Shown here in pieces: positions 6,577 through 11,305 of a stretch of 11,305 nt of DNA (its first letter is position 1; each line of letters begins with the position of its first letter). Both the position numbers and the translations under genes were made by a program. The DNA comes from an uncultured Lachnospiraceae bacterium (GTDB lineage Bacteria > Bacillota > Clostridia > Lachnospirales > Lachnospiraceae), in the NCBI GenBank assembly GCA_900554925.1, contig USJG01000069.1:1-11305 (forward strand), read 5' to 3'. Below the pieces are notes generated by a model that saw only the letters and a list, made by a program, of their open reading frames with translations, did not search any database and was not told where the DNA came from.

Positions 6577-7248
6577 ATGTTTAAGTATTGTTTGTTTGAT
6601 CTGGACGGAACACTTACTGATCCCAGGGAGGGAATTACCAAATCGGTGCAGTATGCCCTCCGTGCCTTTGGAATAGAGGAGCCTGATCTTAAAAAGCTTG
6701 AGCCCTTTATAGGCCCTCCTTTAAAAAGCAGCTTTATGGAATTTTATGGCTTCTCAGAAAGGGAGGCTGTGAAGGGAGTGGAGCTGTACCGGGAATATTT
6801 TGCTCCGGTGGGGATATTAGAAAACTATATTTATCCGGGCATATCGGAAATGCTTGGCAGGCTTCGGGAAAAGGGAATTCATTTGGCGGTAGCTTCCAGC
6901 AAACCCACTGATTTTGTACATCAGATACTTGCTCACTTTGATATTGAAAAGTATTTTGAGGTAATCGTAGGAAGTGAAATGGACGGAACACGCACCCAAA
7001 AGGAAGAGGTTGTGGAGGAAGCACTGAGACAACTGGGAATATTGACTGTTCCAGTGGAAGAAAGAGCGGCATGCTGCGTCATGGTGGGGGATAGGAAATT
7101 TGATATTCAGGGCGCAAAAGCTCATTCTCTTACCGGGGTGGGCGTACGGTTTGGATATGCCTCGCCGGGAGAACTGGAAATGGAAGGGGCAGATTATATT
7201 GCAGAAACTGTGGAAGAACTTTCGCAGTACCTTTTTAAAGATCATTGA
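6577..7248 (+). CDS. HAD-superfamily hydrolase, phosphoglycolate phosphatase-like
   Basis: This 223-residue cytoplasmic enzyme belongs to the HAD superfamily, which transfers phosphate through an aspartate. Motif I is DLDGT with nucleophile Asp8 and acid/base Asp10. The helical cap follows at about residues 15-90 and contains FIGPPLKSSF. Motif II is the Ser in VASSK (about 108), motif III is probably Lys142, and motif IV is GDRKFD (171-176). The layout fits subfamily IA enzymes annotated as phosphoglycolate phosphatase or 5'-nucleotidase-like; the substrate cannot be told from sequence. ATG 6577 has AGGAG at 6565-6569, seven bases upstream. It lies 28 bases after the S1 gene and 44 bases before the preferred start of the CPBP gene, so all three are probably co-transcribed. 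One odd point is the double Cys (ACCVMV) just before motif IV. Confidence 0.9.
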   Translation: MFKYCLFDLDGTLTDPREGITKSVQYALRAFGIEEPDLKKLEPFIGPPLKSSFMEFYGFSEREAVKGVELYREYFAPVGILENYIYPGISEMLGRLREKGIHLAVASSKPTDFVHQILAHFDIEKYFEVIVGSEMDGTRTQKEEVVEEALRQLGILTVPVEERAACCVMVGDRKFDIQGAKAHSLTGVGVRFGYASPGELEMEGADYIAETVEELSQYLFKDH

Positions 7249-7292
7249 TCATTCGGATAAAAAAGTTTGTGATATTTTTGTATGGTGGGAAA

Positions 7293-8192
7293 ATGAATTA
7301 TTGGAAAATGATATATACAAGATGGAGCAGGGAAAGTTTATCTGCCTGGAGTTCCTTTAAAAAAACAGCATATATCCTTCTGCCGCTTTTGATATATTTT
7401 CTGGTTCATGATGGAATTGAAGTTTTGCTTTGGGCGCTGCTGAATCAGTTTTTGCTTATCTGTGGCCAGGATACGGCAGAGTTTTTAAAGGCCAATAGTT
7501 ATACGGTCAGAGGAACAGTGAACGGGCTGGCAATTCTGGTTGGGACAGCAGCCATCTGGCAGGCGGTAAAGAGAGAAATCGGCAGTAAGGAGCAGGCAGA
7601 TACGGAAACTGATGAAGATGTTGATGGCGGTTACGTGGAAAAAAAGCTGACCTCCTATATGGTGTTGGGGGCGCTTGCGTTTCTTTCGGCGCTGGGACTT
7701 AATGTTTTATTTTATCTTCTGGGGATCACGGAAAGCTCACAGTCCTTTGAAAACACTGCCAATGCCCAGTTCGGGGTAAATTTTTTTGCAGGGCTTATTC
7801 TGTATGGAATCCTGTCGCCACTGGCAGAGGAGGCAGTGTTTCGGGGGCTCATGTACAATCGCATGAAGCGGTGCTTTAATATACCGATTGCGCTGATCGT
7901 ATCTTCATTGCTTTTCGGGTGCTATCACGGGAATTTTGTGCAGGCGCTTTATGGTACGCTTCTTGGACTGCTGATTGCATATACCTATGAAAAGTATCAC
8001 AGCTTTGCAGCACCGGTTTTGTTTCATGCAGTGGCAAATATCAGTATTTTTACAATGACTTATCACAATGGATTAAGCAGTATGGACAAAAGAATTGGTA
8101 TTGCGGTCACAGTGATAACACTGGCAGGGGCAGGAATCTGCCTGTGGAGGATAAAGAAGAATTGTACCGACAATTCAAATAATTTAGGATGA
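7293..8192 (+). CDS. CPBP (CAAX-type) family intramembrane glutamic/metal-type protease
   Basis: This 299-residue, strongly hydrophobic protein is a member of the CPBP/Abi family of membrane-embedded proteases, which includes Rce1-like enzymes and bacteriocin-immunity proteins. The three family motifs are complete: EEAVFR (Glu179, Glu180, Arg184), FGCYH (Phe208, His212) and HAVAN (His245, Asn249). Membrane segments are visible at about 26-54, 74-92, 120-144, 162-176, 198-210, 216-231 and 268-285. A charged acidic loop (SKEQADTETDEDVDGG) lies between the second and third. ATG 7293 is preferred, with GGTGGGA close upstream, a rather tight spacing. ATG 7308 is an alternative. An in-frame TTG at 7245 overlaps the previous stop but has no ribosome binding site. 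No peptide, bacteriocin or CAAX substrate gene is adjacent, so the substrate is unknown. Confidence 0.88.
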   Translation: MNYWKMIYTRWSRESLSAWSSFKKTAYILLPLLIYFLVHDGIEVLLWALLNQFLLICGQDTAEFLKANSYTVRGTVNGLAILVGTAAIWQAVKREIGSKEQADTETDEDVDGGYVEKKLTSYMVLGALAFLSALGLNVLFYLLGITESSQSFENTANAQFGVNFFAGLILYGILSPLAEEAVFRGLMYNRMKRCFNIPIALIVSSLLFGCYHGNFVQALYGTLLGLLIAYTYEKYHSFAAPVLFHAVANISIFTMTYHNGLSSMDKRIGIAVTVITLAGAGICLWRIKKNCTDNSNNLG

Positions 8193-8343
8193 ATCCCTGT
8201 ATCTCAGAAATTTTTTTGTAGAATTTTTTGGAAGCATACAAGTATGACAAAGTGTAAAATATGCAAAAAACCCTTAAATATGCAGAAAATTTTAAAAATA
8301 ATCTGAAAATTATAATGTAAATATAAAGTTGACATATTATCAG

Positions 8344-8381
8344 ACAATTTGAGAAAAATTCCTGTTTACAATTTGTGAAAA
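8344..8381. repeat. Direct repeat ACAATTTGWGAAAA at the glutamate synthase promoter
   Basis: Bases 8344-8357 and 8368-8381 match at 13 of 14 positions, with start points 24 bases apart. The second copy overlaps the last three bases of the -35 box and runs into the spacer. A dimeric regulator bound here would directly affect the promoter. AT-rich composition makes chance similarity possible. Confidence 0.5.
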
Positions 8382-8393
8382 TAGGTGTATATT
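8365..8393 (+). promoter_or_regulatory. Promoter of the glutamate synthase gene
   Basis: TTTACA (8365-8370) is followed by a 17-base spacer and TATATT (8388-8393), each matching consensus at five of six positions. Transcription would begin near 8400, only a few bases before the terminator hairpin. The start codon is about 118 bases further on. Confidence 0.65.
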
Positions 8394-8401
8394 ATACTCG
8401 T

Positions 8402-8444
8402 AGGTCGCAAAGGAGCGAGTTAAAAGCTCTTTGCGGCCTTTTTT
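8402..8444 (+). terminator. Intrinsic terminator at the 5' end of the glutamate synthase leader
   Basis: GGTCGCAAAGGAGC (8403-8416) pairs with GCTCTTTGCGGCC (8426-8438) as a 13-bp stem with one bulged G and one G-U pair, followed by six T residues (8439-8444). It is the first convincing terminator after the S1-HAD-CPBP operon and could end that transcript. It also lies wholly inside the predicted leader of the next gene, so it may act as an attenuator there. Confidence 0.8.
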
Positions 8445-8518
8445 GATGCGCAGCCCGCGTAAGTTAAGTGGAATAATTATATGGAAAAAGAAGCTATATT
8501 AAGGGAAGGAGAAAAATC

Positions 8519-11305
8519 ATGTTTGATGTAAAAAAGACTCGTCCGGAGGCGCCTTTGTACAGCCCCGAATTTGAGCATGATAACTGTGGTATCGGAGCCT
8601 GTGTCAACATTAAGGGTATAAAAAGCCGGGAGACAGTGGAAAATGCACTTAAAATTGTAGAAAACTTAGAGCACAGAGCCGGCAAGGATGCGGAAGGGAA
8701 GACGGGCGACGGTGTAGGTATTCTGACACAGATTCCCCATAAATTCTTCAAAAAAGTAACGAAGCCTCTTGGCATTTCCATAGGAGGAGAAAGAGAATAT
8801 GGTGTAGGCATGTTTTTCTTTCCCCAGGATGAGTTGCAGCAGAATCAGGCCAAGAAGATGTTTGAGATTATTGTTAAAAAGGAAGGCCTTGAGTTTTTAG
8901 GATGGAGAGAGGTTCCTACTGTCCCTTCTGTATTAGGACATAAGGCAGTAGAATGTATGCCTCACATCATGCAGGCATTTATCAAAAAGCCTGCGGGCGT
9001 AGAGAAGGGACTTCCTTTTGACCGCCTTTTATATGTGGCAAGGCGTGTGTTTGAGCAGTCCTCGGATAATACCTATGTGGTGTCTCTGTCCAGCAGAACC
9101 ATTGTATATAAGGGAATGTTTCTGGTGGGCCAGCTTCGCACCTTCTTTTTGGATCTTCAGGATAAGGATTACGAATCAGCAATTGCTATGGTTCATTCCA
9201 GATTTTCTACTAACACCAATCCCAGCTGGGAGCGTGCCCATCCAAACCGCTTTATGGTTCACAATGGAGAAATCAATACTATCAGAGGTAATGCAGACAA
9301 AATGCTGGCGCGTGAAGAAAATATGGAGTCAGAGCATTTGCATGGACTGCTTCATAAGGTGCTTCCTGTAGTAAATGCCTCCGGTTCCGATTCGGCCATG
9401 TTAGATAACACCCTGGAGTTTCTGGTTATGAGCGGTATGGATCTGCCACTTGCAGTGATGATCACGATTCCGGAGCCCTGGGCGAATAACAAGACCATGT
9501 CTCAGCACAAGAAGGATTTTTATCAGTATTACGCTACTATGATGGAACCCTGGGACGGGCCGGCCTCCATTTTGTTCAGCGATGGAGATATTATGGGAGC
9601 GGTGCTTGACAGAAACGGACTTCGTCCTTCCAGATATATGATCACAGATGAAGATCAGCTGATCCTTTCCTCCGAGGTAGGCGTGCTTGACATTGATCCT
9701 GCTAAAATTCTGGTAAAAGAAAGGCTCCGCCCCGGCAAGATGCTGTTAGTAGATACCGTTCAGGGAAAGGTGATAGATGATGATGAACTGAAGGAAACCT
9801 ATGCTTCCAGGCAGCCTTACGGGGAATGGCTGGACAGCAATCTGGTACATCTCCATGATTTAAAGATTCCCAATGAGAGAGTGCCTGAATTTACTTATGA
9901 AGAAAGACAGCGGATGCAGAAGGCGTTTGGCTACTCCTATGAGGAACTTAAGACCAGCATCCTTCCAATGGCAAAAAATGGCGGGGAAGCCATTGCAGCT
10001 ATGGGAGTAGATACGCCGCTGCCTGTTTTAAGCAAGACCCACCATCCTCTGTTCCACTATTTTAAACAGTTATTTGCACAGGTAACCAATCCTCCTATTG
10101 ACGCTATCAGAGAGGAAGTTGTGACCTCTACCACCGTTTACATTGGAACCGATGGAAATATTCTGGAGGAAATGCCGAAGAACTGCAATATGCTTCGGAT
10201 CAATAACCCGATTTTAACCAACACAGATTTAATGAAAATTAAGAGTATGAAGAAGGAGGGCTTTAAGGTAGAGGTTATTCCCATTACCTATTATAAGAAT
10301 ACCAGCCTTGAGCGTGCCATTGCCAGATTGTTTGTAGAGGTAGACCGTGCTTACAGAGACGGCGTGAACATTATGGTGCTTTCTGACAGAGGCGTGGATG
10401 AAAACCACGTGGCAATTCCTTCCCTGCTTGCAGTTTCTGCCCTTAATCAGCATCTGGTCGTAACCAAGAAAAAGACCAGCGTAGCCCTGATCTTAGAGTC
10501 AGGCGAGCCCAGAGAAGTACACCATTTTGCCACTCTGCTGGGGTATGGCGCCTGTGCCATCAATCCTTACCTGGCACAGGAATCCATAAAGGAACTGATC
10601 GATAACCATATGCTGGACAAAGATTATTATGCGGCAGTGGAGGACTACAATAATGCAATTCTTCACGGTATTGTTAAAATTGCATCGAAAATGGGTATCA
10701 GCACGATCCAGTCCTATGAAGGCTCTCAGATTTTCGAGGCCATTGGTATTGACAGGGAAGTGATCAATAAGTACTTCCCCCACACCGTCTGCCGGGTAGG
10801 CGGCATTACCATCAAAGACATTGAAAAACAGGTTGACGCTCTGCATTCCCAGGCATTTGATCCTCTGGGACTTGCCAATGATCTGACCTTAGACAGCCTT
10901 GGACATCACAAGATGAGAAGCGGCGCGGAGGAGCATCTTTACAATCCGGCTACCATCCATCTGCTCCAGGAATCTACCAGGCGTGGTGATTATGAGATGT
11001 TTAAGCAGTATACAGCCCTGGTCAATGACGAGGAATCTGTAAAGAATCTGCGCGGACTTATGGATTTCAATTATCCAAAAAAGGGAGTGCCTATTGAAGA
11101 GGTTGAAAGCGTTGAATCGATCGTGACCAGATTTAAGACAGGAGCTATGTCTTACGGTTCCATTTCCAAGGAAGCCCATGAGACTATGGCAATTGCAATG
11201 AACCGTCTGCATGGACGTTCTAATTCCGGTGAGGGCGGCGAAGAATTAGACAGGCTGATCGTGGGGCCTGACGGAGTCAACAGGTGCTCTGCCATTAAGC
11301 AGGTG
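8519..11305 (+). CDS. gltB: Glutamate synthase large subunit, N-terminal 929 codons (cut by the right edge)
   Basis: Glutamate synthase makes two glutamates from glutamine and 2-oxoglutarate; the gene is called gltA in Bacillus. The frame is open from ATG 8519 to the window end. AAGGAGA (8506-8512) lies six bases upstream. Residues 1-22 form the propeptide removed before the catalytic Cys23 (HDNCGIGACV). The class II glutaminase domain runs to about 425 and keeps Arg53, Asn249-Gly250 (HNGEIN) and Asp291 (GSDSA), which match the active-site positions of the Azospirillum enzyme. The central domain follows, and the FMN-binding synthase domain has begun by about 810-880 (MSYGSISKEAHE, then GRSNSGEGGE). 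The 3Fe-4S cysteines and C-terminal helix domain lie beyond the window. No frameshift or stop is seen. The beta subunit is not in the window and could lie downstream. Confidence 0.95.
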   Translation, partial: MFDVKKTRPEAPLYSPEFEHDNCGIGACVNIKGIKSRETVENALKIVENLEHRAGKDAEGKTGDGVGILTQIPHKFFKKVTKPLGISIGGEREYGVGMFFFPQDELQQNQAKKMFEIIVKKEGLEFLGWREVPTVPSVLGHKAVECMPHIMQAFIKKPAGVEKGLPFDRLLYVARRVFEQSSDNTYVVSLSSRTIVYKGMFLVGQLRTFFLDLQDKDYESAIAMVHSRFSTNTNPSWERAHPNRFMVHNGEINTIRGNADKMLAREENMESEHLHGLLHKVLPVVNASGSDSAMLDNTLEFLVMSGMDLPLAVMITIPEPWANNKTMSQHKKDFYQYYATMMEPWDGPASILFSDGDIMGAVLDRNGLRPSRYMITDEDQLILSSEVGVLDIDPAKILVKERLRPGKMLLVDTVQGKVIDDDELKETYASRQPYGEWLDSNLVHLHDLKIPNERVPEFTYEERQRMQKAFGYSYEELKTSILPMAKNGGEAIAAMGVDTPLPVLSKTHHPLFHYFKQLFAQVTNPPIDAIREEVVTSTTVYIGTDGNILEEMPKNCNMLRINNPILTNTDLMKIKSMKKEGFKVEVIPITYYKNTSLERAIARLFVEVDRAYRDGVNIMVLSDRGVDENHVAIPSLLAVSALNQHLVVTKKKTSVALILESGEPREVHHFATLLGYGACAINPYLAQESIKELIDNHMLDKDYYAAVEDYNNAILHGIVKIASKMGISTIQSYEGSQIFEAIGIDREVINKYFPHTVCRVGGITIKDIEKQVDALHSQAFDPLGLANDLTLDSLGHHKMRSGAEEHLYNPATIHLLQESTRRGDYEMFKQYTALVNDEESVKNLRGLMDFNYPKKGVPIEEVESVESIVTRFKTGAMSYGSISKEAHETMAIAMNRLHGRSNSGEGGEELDRLIVGPDGVNRCSAIKQV

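Larger units (their letters stand above)
8193..8518. other. Intergenic region upstream of glutamate synthase
   Basis: This 326-base, AT-rich gap holds no supported gene. From left to right it contains T-runs without a convincing stem (8206-8229), two ATATGCA motifs (8259-8265 and 8278-8284), a pair of direct repeats (8344-8357 and 8368-8381), a promoter, a terminator hairpin, and the glutamate synthase leader. A 16-codon frame at 8481-8531 overlaps the next start but has only a weak ribosome binding site. Confidence 0.6.

Noticed and set aside
6817..7245. Open frame on the minus strand opposite the HAD phosphatase
   Set aside because: The sense strand has all HAD motifs and a good ribosome binding site. 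The antisense product looks like Phe/Ser/His-rich shadow translation.
8329..8334. Perfect TTGACA as an alternative -35 box for glutamate synthase
   Set aside because: At 16-18 bases downstream there is only an A/G-rich stretch and no -10-like sequence. The pair at 8365-8393 is much better.
8481..8531. Short 16-codon upstream frame overlapping the glutamate synthase start
   Set aside because: It has a weak ribosome binding site, no Glu/Gln-run or other leader-peptide feature, and its length is expected by chance.
1..11305. Mobile element, phage, defence system, CRISPR array or tRNA
   Set aside because: No transposase, integrase, terminal inverted repeats, regularly spaced repeats or tRNA-like cloverleaf was recognised. 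The genes are typical housekeeping or stress genes with uniform composition.

Overview
The window looks like ordinary chromosomal DNA from a strict or near-strict anaerobe of the Clostridia, most likely the Lachnospiraceae. The reasons are AT-rich promoter regions, strong AGGAG-type ribosome binding sites, a flavin reductase-rubredoxin fusion followed by rubrerythrin, and protein sequences typical of gut clostridia. The assignment is inference, since no rRNA or marker search could be run. I see no transposase, integrase, phage gene, tRNA or CRISPR array.

Left part (1-4040). The left edge carries the last codons of an unrecognised protein. Then comes an AT-rich intergenic region with a perfect 23-bp tandem duplication touching a consensus sigma-A promoter. 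This promoter drives a methyl-accepting chemotaxis gene whose reading frame is broken by an apparent one-base deletion near 704-706, which separates the first membrane helix from the sensor and signalling domains. Facing it, and overlapping its 3' end by 8 bases, is an ABC-F ATPase gene on the minus strand with its own consensus promoter.

Middle part (4041-5600). Divergent from the ABC-F gene is a two-gene oxidative-stress unit: a high-molecular-weight rubredoxin (FMN flavin reductase fused to rubredoxin) and rubrerythrin. Together they could carry reducing power from NAD(P)H through FMN and rubredoxin iron to the peroxide-reducing diiron site. A perfect 7-1-7 palindrome of the Fur/PerR type lies just downstream of the -10 box, so peroxide- or metal-responsive repression is likely. 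A strong terminator closes the unit at 5500-5544.

Right part (5592-11305). An extended -10 promoter starts a probable operon: a three-S1-domain RNA-binding protein, a HAD-family phosphatase, and a CPBP (CAAX-type) intramembrane protease. A 326-base gap follows. It holds a direct repeat, a good promoter and a terminator hairpin placed almost exactly at the predicted transcription start. The large subunit of glutamate synthase comes next and runs off the right edge after 929 codons.

No clearly new biological system is present. The observations most worth a second look are the frameshifted chemoreceptor, the tandem repeat at its promoter, the Fur/PerR-like operator of the rubrerythrin unit, and the promoter-proximal terminator ahead of glutamate synthase.
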